NCBI RefSeq assembly: GCF_030158565.1 | Contig: NZ_JAOASQ010000022.1 | Location: forward strand, 1 to 64,000 | DNA length: 64,000 nucleotides | Origin: Limnohabitans sp. | Lineage (GTDB): Bacteria; Pseudomonadota; Gammaproteobacteria; Burkholderiales; Burkholderiaceae_C | Reading direction: 5' to 3' | Part shown: positions 36,012 through 44,148 of the stretch, piece after piece | How positions within the stretch are numbered: the first letter of the stretch is position 1 | Layout: the number at the start of each line of letters is the position of its first letter | Notes under the pieces: model-generated | What the model saw: the letters and a program-made list of their open reading frames with translations, nothing else | Databases searched by the model: none | Told to the model about the DNA's origin: nothing | Program-made: the position numbers and the translations under genes

Positions 36012-37028
36012 ATGTGGCGTCAATGGACAAAAACATCAGCCCCCAGCGTGCTGAGTTTGGGTGTGGCACTGGCCTTATCGGCTTGCGGTGGCGGAAGTAC
36101 GGACAGCACCAGCAGCACGATCACCGGCACAACTTACACGACAGCGGACAAGCTGTGCAATTTCAGCGGCAGCGGCAACCAGAATCTGGTCTACAACAAT
36201 GCGCCCAACAGCGGGACGAGCAGCCCCGTCAACGAAACGCTGCCTTTCAATTACAGCTGGACATGCAGCGGCAGCACTCGCACCGTGTCGGGCAATGGCG
36301 TACCCAACCATGAGGTCACCGGTGGCAACTTCGCCACCAAGCTGTCCGCGCAGACCATCTCCGTGAGCATGTCGACCAGCCCCATCGCCAGCACCACCAG
36401 CACATCGGTCAAGTTGCCCGGTTATGCGCTCAACAGTGTGAAGATGGATCCGGGCACTGCAGGCACATGCACCAATAGCGCCACATCGGATGCTTCAGGC
36501 TGCAACTACGCCGGTGGCACTGGCACCTGGCGCATGGAAGCCAAGGCTGATCCCAGCATCGAGTCAAACTGGAAGTTTGATTTCGGCACCGACGTGAACA
36601 ACGCACACGTTCAGCCCGGTGGACAGTACCATTACCACGGCATGCCGACCAACCTGATCCCTGCGCTCAACAGTGCCAGTGCCAGCAGCATGACCCTGGT
36701 CGGTTGGGCCGCCGACGGGTTCCCGATTTACGCCAACTATGGCTACACGACGGCCACCAGTGCCAGCTCGGCGCTCAAGGAGATGAAGGGCAGCTACCGC
36801 GTCAAGACCACGCCGGATTCAGGTCGCCCCTCCACCACTTCGTTTGCCATGGGCCATTTCCAGCAGGACTGGGAGTACGTCTCGGGCTTGGGCGATCTGG
36901 ACGAATGCAATGGGCGCACAGGCGTGACGCCCGAGTTCCCCAACGGCATTTACCATTACTACATCACCAAGACCTATCCTTTCATTCAGCGTTGCGTGAA
37001 GGGTTCTGCGGCGTCTTGGGCCAATTAA
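36012..37028 (+). CDS. YHYH-domain lipoprotein of unknown function
   Basis: This 338-residue protein has an N-terminal lipoprotein signal ending in LSAC (lipidated Cys25), then a Ser/Thr/Gly-rich linker and a YHYH domain. The name-giving motif is at Y206-H207-Y208-H209 (GGQYHYHG), and a related IYHYYITKTYPF segment is at about 313-324. Six further cysteines suggest disulfides in the periplasm or at the cell surface. The function of the YHYH family is not known; the clustered histidines suggest metal binding. The next gene, a HupE/UreJ-type membrane protein, is 60 bases downstream on the same strand, so the two may work together. A palindrome and an RBS hairpin precede it. Confidence 0.85.
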   Translation: MWRQWTKTSAPSVLSLGVALALSACGGGSTDSTSSTITGTTYTTADKLCNFSGSGNQNLVYNNAPNSGTSSPVNETLPFNYSWTCSGSTRTVSGNGVPNHEVTGGNFATKLSAQTISVSMSTSPIASTTSTSVKLPGYALNSVKMDPGTAGTCTNSATSDASGCNYAGGTGTWRMEAKADPSIESNWKFDFGTDVNNAHVQPGGQYHYHGMPTNLIPALNSASASSMTLVGWAADGFPIYANYGYTTATSASSALKEMKGSYRVKTTPDSGRPSTTSFAMGHFQQDWEYVSGLGDLDECNGRTGVTPEFPNGIYHYYITKTYPFIQRCVKGSAASWAN

Positions 37029-37088
37029 TGCCGTGATGCATGCCGTGATCGCCACCAGGCGGTCCGCTGCGTCATCTAACGCTTGTTC

Positions 37089-38204
37089 ATGCATCTTTTT
37101 TTCCGTTGTTTGCGAGGCTTGAGTTGGCTCTTGCTGATGGCTTGTGCCAGCGCACAAGCCCATCTGATGGTGGCCCAAAAGGGCACGCTCAACTTGCACG
37201 GCGATGGCGCCTACCTGGTGGTCTCGCTGCCGGTGTCGGCTTTCTCGGGTATCGACGACGATGGTGACGGCGCTTGGTCTGCACCAGAGTTGGGCCTGCA
37301 TGGCCCGCAAATTCAGGACCAGCTCAAAGCGCAATTGCGCTTGCGTGACGCCCAAGGCCCACGGCCGATCGATGGCATCACCTTGGTGCCTACGCCGCCC
37401 GATGACAAGCCAGCCGACCCGGTCACGCAGCTGGTGGTTTTGGCGCGTTTCAAGTTGGCCCATCCCGTGTCCGCTGAGGGTGCTGCAATGGCCAAGGGCT
37501 TGGCGTTTCATGCCGGGCTTTTCGGGCCCAGTCAAGCTGAGCAGCAATTGAGCATCACCGTGACCCAAGGGCCTCACAAGCAGTTGCTGGTGCTCACGCC
37601 CGAGCGGCCCGAACAAGCCTTGTTCCCCTCAGGCTGGCGTGTGGTGGCCGACTACGTGGTGTTGGGCGTGATGCACATCCTGACGGGCTGGGACCATCTG
37701 CTGTTTTTGGCTGTGGTGCTGCTCGGCGGTGGCTCGTGGCGACAAATCCTCGGCATCTTGACCGCATTCACCTTGGGTCATGCTGTGACACTGGCTTGGG
37801 GCTTGCTGGGGCAGGTGACTTTGGGCATGGCGTGGGTGGAGCCTGCGATTGCCTTCACGATTGTGGGCATGGCCGCTTGGGAGGCTTGGCAGCGCCAGCG
37901 CAAGCAAGTGATGCCCATGCGCTTTCGTTTGGCTTGTGTGTTCTCTTGCGCGCTGGTGCATGGGTTGGGCTTGGCTTCAAGCTTGCAGGCCATCGGCCTG
38001 GACACAGCGCACCGGCTGTGGGGTTTGCTGGGCTTTAACCTGGGTGTCGAGTTGGCGCAATGCATTGCAGCAATGGTTTTGGGGGCCTTGGGCTGGGTGC
38101 TCTTGGCCAGATTGAGTGCGCCTCATCAACAGCGTATTCGGCAAATGTGCTGGGTGTGCGCCATGCTGGTGGGCGGGTTTTGGTTCGTTGAGCGACTGAT
38201 TTGA
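37089..38204 (+). CDS. HupE/UreJ family membrane protein with periplasmic EF-hand loop
   Basis: This 371-residue protein has a signal peptide (about residues 1-24, ending SAQA-H), a periplasmic domain to about residue 190, then six or seven membrane segments with the family motifs HILTGWDHLLFL and FTLGHAVTLAW. HupE/UreJ proteins are thought to move nickel or other metals. The soluble domain contains a textbook EF-hand loop at residues 56-67 (D56, D58, D60, G61, E67), which should bind calcium. The start is taken at the ATG at 37089; a TTG lies six bases upstream. It is placed downstream of the YHYH lipoprotein and upstream of a Crp/Fnr-type regulator. Metal uptake or metal-dependent secretion is plausible but unproven. 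Confidence 0.85.
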   Translation: MHLFFRCLRGLSWLLLMACASAQAHLMVAQKGTLNLHGDGAYLVVSLPVSAFSGIDDDGDGAWSAPELGLHGPQIQDQLKAQLRLRDAQGPRPIDGITLVPTPPDDKPADPVTQLVVLARFKLAHPVSAEGAAMAKGLAFHAGLFGPSQAEQQLSITVTQGPHKQLLVLTPERPEQALFPSGWRVVADYVVLGVMHILTGWDHLLFLAVVLLGGGSWRQILGILTAFTLGHAVTLAWGLLGQVTLGMAWVEPAIAFTIVGMAAWEAWQRQRKQVMPMRFRLACVFSCALVHGLGLASSLQAIGLDTAHRLWGLLGFNLGVELAQCIAAMVLGALGWVLLARLSAPHQQRIRQMCWVCAMLVGGFWFVERLI

Positions 38205-38214
38205 TGTGCGTCAA
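38201..38214 (+). promoter_or_regulatory. FNR/DNR-type box
   Basis: TTGAT-GTGC-GTCAA matches the Crp/Fnr-superfamily site TTGAT-N4-(A/G)TCAA exactly. It overlaps the stop codon of the HupE-like gene and lies about 40 bases before the ATG of the regulator at 38253. The regulator downstream carries the E-xx-SR reading motif for such half sites, so autoregulation is a natural guess. Confidence 0.55.
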
Positions 38215-38252
38215 TGCCGAGGAGGTGCGACTCTGGCAAAGTCAATCCCATC

Positions 38253-38879
38253 ATGGTTGCCACTGCTGTTTCCCCTTCGCTTGAATCCACCGCTGCATTG
38301 GCGGCCGGCACGGTCTTGCTGCACCGTGGCGATGCGTCGGCTCAGGTTTTGCATCTGATGGAGGGACGCGTTGTTTTGGGGTTCTTGCAGCAAGGCGAGA
38401 TGGCGCACCAGTTGGGTGAGGTGCAAGGCCCTTGCTGGCTGGAGGCCTCTTCGGGTTTGCTGGGCTTGCCCCATGCGGTCGATGCCGTGGCCCTGACCCC
38501 TGTGCAACTGCAGTATGTGGCCGCATCCGAATTCATGGCTCAGGTGCTCAGCATGCCCGTGCCCTCGCAAACCTTGTTGATGGACATGGCCAGATCTCAG
38601 CGTCAGCAAACCGAGTTGGCCGTGAGCCGGCTGGCCAAAGATGCCGATGCTCGTTGCGCCGAATGGCTGTTGCGCCACGCCGAGCCGGATGCGGTGGTGG
38701 GTGGACTGGCCGTCACCTTGCGTGAACGCAAACGGACCATTGCTGCGCAGTTGGGCATTGCCCCTGAGACTTTTTCGCGCGTGCTGCGGCACTTGCGTGA
38801 TCGCCAACTCATCAGTGGCGCAGGCCGGGTGCTGGGCTTGCCCAACCCCCAAGCCCTGCGCGAGCTGGCCGGGGTCTGA
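38253..38879 (+). CDS. Crp/Fnr family regulator, DNR-like, lacking the iron-sulfur cysteines
   Basis: This 208-residue protein has an N-terminal cyclic-nucleotide-type sensor domain (about 1-115) and a C-terminal winged helix. The recognition helix reads APETFSRVL with E172, S175 and R176, the residue set that in FNR reads TTGAT half sites. The N-terminal cysteine cluster of FNR is missing (single C61), so it is more like DNR/NnrR or other haem- or redox-type members. The start is uncertain: ATG at 38253 is used; ATG at 38214 would add 13 residues and has no better ribosome site, although AGGAGG lies at 38220-38225. Its 3' end faces the converging Bug gene, three bases away. Confidence 0.87.
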   Translation: MVATAVSPSLESTAALAAGTVLLHRGDASAQVLHLMEGRVVLGFLQQGEMAHQLGEVQGPCWLEASSGLLGLPHAVDAVALTPVQLQYVAASEFMAQVLSMPVPSQTLLMDMARSQRQQTELAVSRLAKDADARCAEWLLRHAEPDAVVGGLAVTLRERKRTIAAQLGIAPETFSRVLRHLRDRQLISGAGRVLGLPNPQALRELAGV

Positions 38880-38882
38880 ACG

Positions 38883-39875
38883 TCAGTCGCCGCTGATCTT
38901 GCGTTCGCGGATGATGGCGCCAAAGCGTTTGGAGTCATCGGCTGCGCGGGCACCGAATTCAGCAGGCGTCAAAGGCAGGGCCTCGCCGCCCAAATTCTGG
39001 ATGCGGTCTTTCAGGGCTTGTGTGCCCAAAATTTTGTTGATTTCGCGGTTGATGCGGTTGACCACATCGGCGGGCGTGCCCGCAGGTGCGTAAAAGCCAA
39101 ACACCGAATCGGCATCAAAGCCCTTCAGGCCTGCTTCGTCGAGGGTGGGCACGTTGGGGAACAGGGGCGAGCGCTTCATGCTGCCCACGGCCAACAGTTT
39201 GAGCTTGCCTGCACGCACCTGGCCCAGGCCAATGCCGGGGTCAAAGTAAAAATCCAATTGACCCGCCAATACGTCTTGCAAGGCCGGTGCCGCGCCACGG
39301 TAGGGCACATGGACGGCAAACAGACCCGCTTGGCTTTTCATCATTTCGCCAGCCAAGTGGGGCGAGCTGCCATTGCCTGCCGAGCCATACGACAGACGGC
39401 CCGGATTGGCCTTCACATGGGCCAGAAATTCCTGGATGTTGTTGGCCGGAAAGTTGGGTTTGGCCACCAGAAACACCAACACGCGGGCGGCCGAGGCCAC
39501 GGGCACCAGGTCTTTGGCGGGGTCAAAGGGCATGCGGGCGTAGATGTGCGGGTTGACCGACACCATGCCCCCCGAACTCATGAGCAGGGTGTAGCCGTCG
39601 GCGGGCGATTTGGCGACCATCTCGCCGCCCAGGTTGCCGTTGGCACCGCCCCGGTTTTCCACCACCACGGGCTGTCCCAGCGCTTCGCCCAAGGGCACGC
39701 CAATGGCGCGGGCAATTTGGTCAGCCGCGCCACCCGGAGGAAAGTTGACCACGATCTTGACGGGCTTGGTGGGCCAGCTTTGGGCGGCGGCGCTCAGGCA
39801 CAGGGCGGGGCCTGTCATGAGCGCGGCCAGAGCGATGGCCCATGTGCGGCGATTGAATGAAGCGATTTTTCTCAT
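38883..39875 (-). CDS. Bug-family TTT periplasmic receptor
   Basis: This 330-residue TctC-like receptor has a signal peptide cleaved after SAAAQ (about residue 32) and the mature motif IVVNFPPGGAADQIAR. The ATG at 39875 follows a GGAGACA site; the in-frame extension to 39962 overlaps the iorB end and is not homologous. It lies 53 bases downstream of iorB on the same strand and may be part of that unit, suggesting an aromatic or aryl-acid ligand. No TctAB genes are nearby. Confidence 0.9.
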   Translation of the reverse strand: MRKIASFNRRTWAIALAALMTGPALCLSAAAQSWPTKPVKIVVNFPPGGAADQIARAIGVPLGEALGQPVVVENRGGANGNLGGEMVAKSPADGYTLLMSSGGMVSVNPHIYARMPFDPAKDLVPVASAARVLVFLVAKPNFPANNIQEFLAHVKANPGRLSYGSAGNGSSPHLAGEMMKSQAGLFAVHVPYRGAAPALQDVLAGQLDFYFDPGIGLGQVRAGKLKLLAVGSMKRSPLFPNVPTLDEAGLKGFDADSVFGFYAPAGTPADVVNRINREINKILGTQALKDRIQNLGGEALPLTPAEFGARAADDSKRFGAIIRERKISGD

Positions 39876-39928
39876 GCTTGTCTCCTGGTGGTTTTTGAGA
39901 GTGTGGCTGTGAACATGATGCAACAGGT

Positions 39929-41530
39929 TCAGGGTTTCAGCAGTCGCGGATTTTTCATCCACAGCACCGGTTGCTCCTTGACCGGACGCGCCGGAGCGCC
40001 GTGTTGCAGCAAGGCCTGGTCCAGCGCCTGGCCCGCTTCATCTTGCAAGGCCGCCTGGCGGATGCGTGCGACAGCTAGCGCTTGCTCGGCCACAGGCACG
40101 GCCGATGCCGGGCCGCACACATGGCGCAGGATGTGCAGCAGGTTGTCTTTGCCGCGCTCGTTGGTGCTGCCGTAACCCTTGATGAGTTGCCCACAACGCG
40201 CCAACTCCAGACCCAGCGCGGGCGACAGGCGTGTGGCCGCCTCGATGCCGCCCAGCCACTCTTCGATCAGCGCTTGCTCGGTCTGATAGCGGCTGCCCAG
40301 GGGGCGCAGCACGCGCAAGCTGGCCAGCAGGCGCAAGCTGGCCATGCCCCACAGCGCGTGGCGTGCCACCTTGAGTGGCATGGACCACGGCGCTTGGCCC
40401 TTGGCCACGCGGGCGCGGTCCCAGCGCAGCAGCCGATTGGCCAGGCCTTGCGGCAACAGGGCCGCCAGTTCGGGCACGCCGGGTTTGAAGTGGTCGTAGA
40501 CCTTGAGCACATCGCCTTCTTTGGCTTTGACCTCTTGCGTCACGCGGTCCCAGCGGCTGGCGCGGCTTTTCAGGTCGGCCACACGGATGATGTCGTCAAA
40601 CGCCATCCACAAAGCCAGCCAACGGGTGGCCTCGGCCGTGACGGGGCATGTGGCGTCGGCTGACGCGGATTCGGCATCCAGCAAGCGTTCGAGCCGCTGC
40701 ACATACAAGCGGGCATAAGCGGGGCCTTGGTATTCCACCAAGCGCTGATGCGCCAAGCCCATCAGGGGGTGCAGCACGGCGGGAAATTTGGCGGCGACAT
40801 CGCCCGGCAAAACGGCCGATGAAGATTCAGATGCGGAGGCTGCAGGCGAAAGCGCAGGGGCGGTGGGCTTCATGACCTGCTCGACATACTGAGCTTGCTC
40901 GCGCTGGCGCTTCACCAAGTCAAAAGCTGACGCAAAGCCACGCAGGCTGGCTTGCGCCGCCTTGCTTGGGCCTGCCAACACCCCTTCGTAATGTTCGCGT
41001 GTAAAAGGCAGCAAGCCGCTGCCTGCAATGGCCCCCAACATCACTGCGCTGACCAGGGTGCCGCTTTCCTGGCACAGGCGCGCCATGTCCATCACATGGT
41101 GGCGCAGGCTGTGCGAGGCGATCACATCGAGCAGCGGGCCTTCAGGTCGGCGGCCATCGCCCATGGTCATTTTTTCGGCGGTGGTCAGGGCCCGCGATGA
41201 GGCGCTGATGACCAGCGTACGGTCGTTTGAAGCCAGGCCGTTGCCGATCTGGCGCGCGGTTTCCAGCAACTCCGAAGACACCAGCGCATCGAGTCTGCCG
41301 GGCAGCGGGTTCAGGCCCAGCACCGGCAAGCGGCCTTGCAACTGGCTGTGGGGCAGGGGGTAAATCTCCAGGTAATAGGTGGTGGCCCCGGTGCGCTGCG
41401 CCACGCCGGGAATCGAGGTGGCTTGTGCCGGGTAGCCTGCGTGGCGTGCCACGTCGACCAGCCAGTCGGCCAGCACGCCGCCGCCTTCGCCGCCCAGGGC
41501 GCACAACAAGATGGAAATGGGTTGGGTCAT
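39929..41530 (-). CDS. iorB: Indolepyruvate oxidoreductase beta-family protein with long C-terminal domain
   Basis: This is a 533-residue protein. The first 200 or so residues resemble IorB, the gamma-type (POR) domain of 2-oxoacid:acceptor oxidoreductases, with the LCALGGEGGGVLADWLV motif at residues 9-25. The remaining 330 residues resemble the DUF6537-type region that is normally at the C terminus of fused IorAB enzymes. With IorA it would oxidatively decarboxylate arylpyruvates to aryl-acetyl-CoA. It is downstream of iorA but 364 bases away, with a repeat array between, which is unusual for subunits of one complex. Confidence 0.85.
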   Translation of the reverse strand: MTQPISILLCALGGEGGGVLADWLVDVARHAGYPAQATSIPGVAQRTGATTYYLEIYPLPHSQLQGRLPVLGLNPLPGRLDALVSSELLETARQIGNGLASNDRTLVISASSRALTTAEKMTMGDGRRPEGPLLDVIASHSLRHHVMDMARLCQESGTLVSAVMLGAIAGSGLLPFTREHYEGVLAGPSKAAQASLRGFASAFDLVKRQREQAQYVEQVMKPTAPALSPAASASESSSAVLPGDVAAKFPAVLHPLMGLAHQRLVEYQGPAYARLYVQRLERLLDAESASADATCPVTAEATRWLALWMAFDDIIRVADLKSRASRWDRVTQEVKAKEGDVLKVYDHFKPGVPELAALLPQGLANRLLRWDRARVAKGQAPWSMPLKVARHALWGMASLRLLASLRVLRPLGSRYQTEQALIEEWLGGIEAATRLSPALGLELARCGQLIKGYGSTNERGKDNLLHILRHVCGPASAVPVAEQALAVARIRQAALQDEAGQALDQALLQHGAPARPVKEQPVLWMKNPRLLKP

Positions 41531-41626
41531 GTGGAGTCTCTGTGAAATGCTTGATGGGTTAGGGCTGCGAAGTTGGCAAATGTGGGCTGATGAGTCGATC
41601 TGTTACGACGGACTTGCTTTGAATCT

Positions 41627-41676
41627 GTCATCCCTGGCTTGTTTTGAATCTGTCATCCCGGACTTTCTTCGAATCT
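41627..41676. repeat. Two tandem 25-bp units on the left of repeat B
   Basis: Units at 41627-41651 and 41652-41676 each begin GTCATCCC and end GAATCT. They copy the outer end of the adjacent palindromic element and add a short unrelated filler, as in the tails of copies A and C. Confidence 0.8.
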
Positions 41677-41771
41677 GTCATCCCGGACTTGATCCGGGAT
41701 CCACTGCTTGCCAGCGACGATCGCAAAGGGCAGCAATGCAGACCGGGTCCCGGGTCTTCGCCCGGGATGAC
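41677..41771. repeat. 95-bp palindromic REPIN-like element, copy B
   Basis: It starts GTCATCCCGG and ends CCGGGATGAC, the same length as copy A and in inverted orientation. The CGACGATCGCAA core matches the reverse complement of the copy A core. It is located between iorA and iorB, so it is transcribed in the iorAB message if the two are co-transcribed, where it would form a strong stem. Confidence 0.85.
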
Positions 41772-41849
41772 AAACCAAGGTCTTCGCCCGGGATGACCAA
41801 CAATGGGTCTTCGTCCGGGATGACACACCAGGGTCTACGCCCAGGATGA
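41772..41849. repeat. Three tandem 25-27-bp units on the right of repeat B
   Basis: Units at 41772-41797, 41798-41824 and 41825-41849 each contain GGTCT-(T/A)CG and end in GGATGA(C), the terminal motif of element B. Together with the left units they flank the element on both sides, which is unlike copies A and C, where a multi-unit tail is visible on one side only. Confidence 0.8.
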
Positions 41850-41894
41850 AAAAAATGGGCTGCTTGGACATGTCAACATCATCCGGCTGGATCA

Positions 41895-44051
41895 TCAAGC
41901 GGGTTGCAGCCAGCGGGTGGCCAGGCTTTGCCAGTGGGCCCACAGGCGCTCGTGCAGCTTGGGGTTTTGCACCACTTCGGCGCGATAGAACGAGGGGCAC
42001 AGCGTGGCGGCGTGGGCGTTTTCGCCGCACAGGCCGCAGCCCACACAGCCGTCGATCACCGTGGCCACCGGGTCAACCTTGAGCGGGTCGGGGTTGTCTT
42101 TGAGCGTGAGCGTTGGGCAGCCCGACAGGCGGATGCAGGCGTGGTCGCCGTTGCACACGTCTTCGTCCACGCCGTATTTCACGCGCTCCACACGCTCGCC
42201 CTGGGACAGCAGCGAGGCCAGCCAGGGCTTGATGCGGCGCTGGCGCTCCAGCTGGCATTCACCTTCGGCCACGATCACTTTCAGGCCCTGAAATTCGGTG
42301 GTGAAGGCCTCGGTCAGCGTGGCCTGCATGTGGCTCACCTCGTAGGTGTGCACGGTGCGCAGCCACTGCACGCCCAAGCCTTTGAGGGTGGACTCGATGG
42401 TCTGGTTGGTGTGCACCAGGCTTTGCCGCTTGTCGGTGGCCGCGTCCTTGGTGTTTTCGGAGGGCGTGTTGATGATGTCCTGCGTGCCGGTGGCCGAGGT
42501 GTAGCCGTTCTTGAAGATCAGCAGCACCGCGTCGTCGCCGTTGAACAGCGCGCTTTGCACGCCGGTGAGCAAGCCGTTGTGCCAAAAACCGCCGTCGCCC
42601 ATGACCGACAACACGCGCCGCTTCATGAGCGGCGACACGCCCGCCCGGCTGGCCAGGCTCATGCCGTACCCCAGGATGGAGTGGCCCACCGAAAACGGTT
42701 CGAAAGTGGCCAAGGCGTGGCAGCCGATGTCGCCTGAAATGTGCACCGGGCCGACATCTTGTTGGGCCAGCTTGAGGGCCGAGAACACAGGCCGCTCGGG
42801 GCAGCCAATGCACATGCCCGGTGGGCGCGGGGGCAAGCCTGTGCCCAAGGCCGCTTGCACTTGCTGGCGGCGTGCCGCATTGGTTTGCAGCCACTGCGGC
42901 GTGCGCTCGGGGATCAACGCTGGGCGGTGCTTTTGCAAAAACTTGAGCAAGCCTTGCGCCATCACTTCGGCGGTGTATTCGCCGCCTTGGGGCAGCATGT
43001 CTTTGCCATGCAAAGGCGTGTGCAGGTCCTGGCGGCGCAAGGTCAGGGCCAGCTCTTGCTCGATGTACTCGGGCTGGCCTTCTTCGAGCAGCAGCACGGC
43101 CGATTTGCCCGCGCAAAAGCGGGTGAGTTCTTCGGGCACCAGGGGGTAGGTCACATTGAGCACGAGGATGGACAGCGTGCACTCGCCAAAGGCATCGGCC
43201 AGCTCGAACTGCTGCAAGGCGCGGATCAGCGTGTTGTACAGGCCCCCTTGCACGATCAGGCCCAGGTCTTTGTGGGTGCTGCCTTCAAAGTGTTCGTTGA
43301 GCCGTTGCTCGGTGATGAAGCGCCGTGCTGCGGGCAAGCGTTCCTCGGTCTTGCGCTTTTCATGCACAAAGGTCACCGGTGGGTGCGCCAGGCGCATGTA
43401 GTCAAAGCCTGCGGGGTTGTCCATCAGGTGGCGCTTGGAGATTTTCGGGGGCTGGTTGTCGCGGGTCTCAAAGCTGCCGCGCACATGGCAGGCGCGGATG
43501 CGCAGCTCCATCATCACCGGCATGTTGGACGCTTCCGAGAGCTGAAAGCCTTGCTCGACCATGCGCACCATCTGGCCCAGCTCGGGGCGCGGGTCCAGCA
43601 GGCACATGCCCGACTTGAGCGCGTAGGCGTGTGTGCGTTCCTGGATCACGCTCGCACCTTCGCCGTAGTCTTCGCCCACCACGATCAGCACGCCGCCGGT
43701 CACGCCGGGCGACGACAAATTGGACAGCGCGTCCGCCGCCACGTTGGTGCCCACAATCGACTTCCAGGTCACCGCGCCGCGAATCGGGTAATGGATGGAC
43801 GCGCCCAGCATGGCGGCGGCAGACGCTTCGTTGGAACACGCTTCCACATGCACACCCAACTCGTCCATATAGGGCTTGGCCTGCACCATCACATCCAGCA
43901 GGTGTGAAACCGGCGCGCCCTGGTAGCCGCCCACATAGCTCACACCCGACTGCAGCAGCCCCTTGGTGATGGCCAGAATGCCCTCGCCGTGAAAGACCTC
44001 GCCCGCGCCCATGCGCAGGGCCTTGATTTCTTCGTGAAATGAAACTTCCAA
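41895..44051 (-). CDS. iorA: Indolepyruvate ferredoxin oxidoreductase alpha subunit
   Basis: This 718-residue TPP-dependent enzyme catalyses oxidative decarboxylation of arylpyruvates. The N-terminal half holds the pyrimidine-binding domain (GYQGAPVSHLLD near residues 42-53), and the middle holds the TPP/Mg domain (SVMGDGGFWHNGL). The C-terminal 110 residues carry cysteine sets for two [4Fe-4S] clusters: C-x6-C-x5-C-P and C-x2-C-x2-C. It pairs with the IorB-like gene downstream, though 364 bases apart. A LysR gene diverges from it at 44149 and is a likely regulator. Confidence 0.93.
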   Translation of the reverse strand: MEVSFHEEIKALRMGAGEVFHGEGILAITKGLLQSGVSYVGGYQGAPVSHLLDVMVQAKPYMDELGVHVEACSNEASAAAMLGASIHYPIRGAVTWKSIVGTNVAADALSNLSSPGVTGGVLIVVGEDYGEGASVIQERTHAYALKSGMCLLDPRPELGQMVRMVEQGFQLSEASNMPVMMELRIRACHVRGSFETRDNQPPKISKRHLMDNPAGFDYMRLAHPPVTFVHEKRKTEERLPAARRFITEQRLNEHFEGSTHKDLGLIVQGGLYNTLIRALQQFELADAFGECTLSILVLNVTYPLVPEELTRFCAGKSAVLLLEEGQPEYIEQELALTLRRQDLHTPLHGKDMLPQGGEYTAEVMAQGLLKFLQKHRPALIPERTPQWLQTNAARRQQVQAALGTGLPPRPPGMCIGCPERPVFSALKLAQQDVGPVHISGDIGCHALATFEPFSVGHSILGYGMSLASRAGVSPLMKRRVLSVMGDGGFWHNGLLTGVQSALFNGDDAVLLIFKNGYTSATGTQDIINTPSENTKDAATDKRQSLVHTNQTIESTLKGLGVQWLRTVHTYEVSHMQATLTEAFTTEFQGLKVIVAEGECQLERQRRIKPWLASLLSQGERVERVKYGVDEDVCNGDHACIRLSGCPTLTLKDNPDPLKVDPVATVIDGCVGCGLCGENAHAATLCPSFYRAEVVQNPKLHERLWAHWQSLATRWLQPA

Positions 44052-44102
44052 AGCACGCTCCTTGCGTTGTTGGCTGTGGTGTGCACAGCGCTTTGGTTCA
44101 TC

Positions 44103-44120
44103 TTACGTATAAGTGCGTAA
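44103..44120. promoter_or_regulatory. Inverted repeat in the iorA-lysR promoter gap
   Basis: TTACG (44103-44107) and CGTAA (44116-44120) form a 5-8-5 inverted repeat in the 97-base divergent gap. Placement suits a LysR operator for both genes. The arms are short. Confidence 0.4.
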
Positions 44121-44148
44121 AATAATCTGAATAAATGGTATGCCTTGA

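Larger units (their letters stand above)
41531..41894. other. Intergenic gap of iorA-iorB filled by repeats
   Basis: This 364-base stretch holds no gene. It consists of the ribosome-site region of iorB, then the tandem tails and core of repeat copy B (41627-41849), then the end of iorA. Short ORFs in it are formed by the repeat units. Confidence 0.8.
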
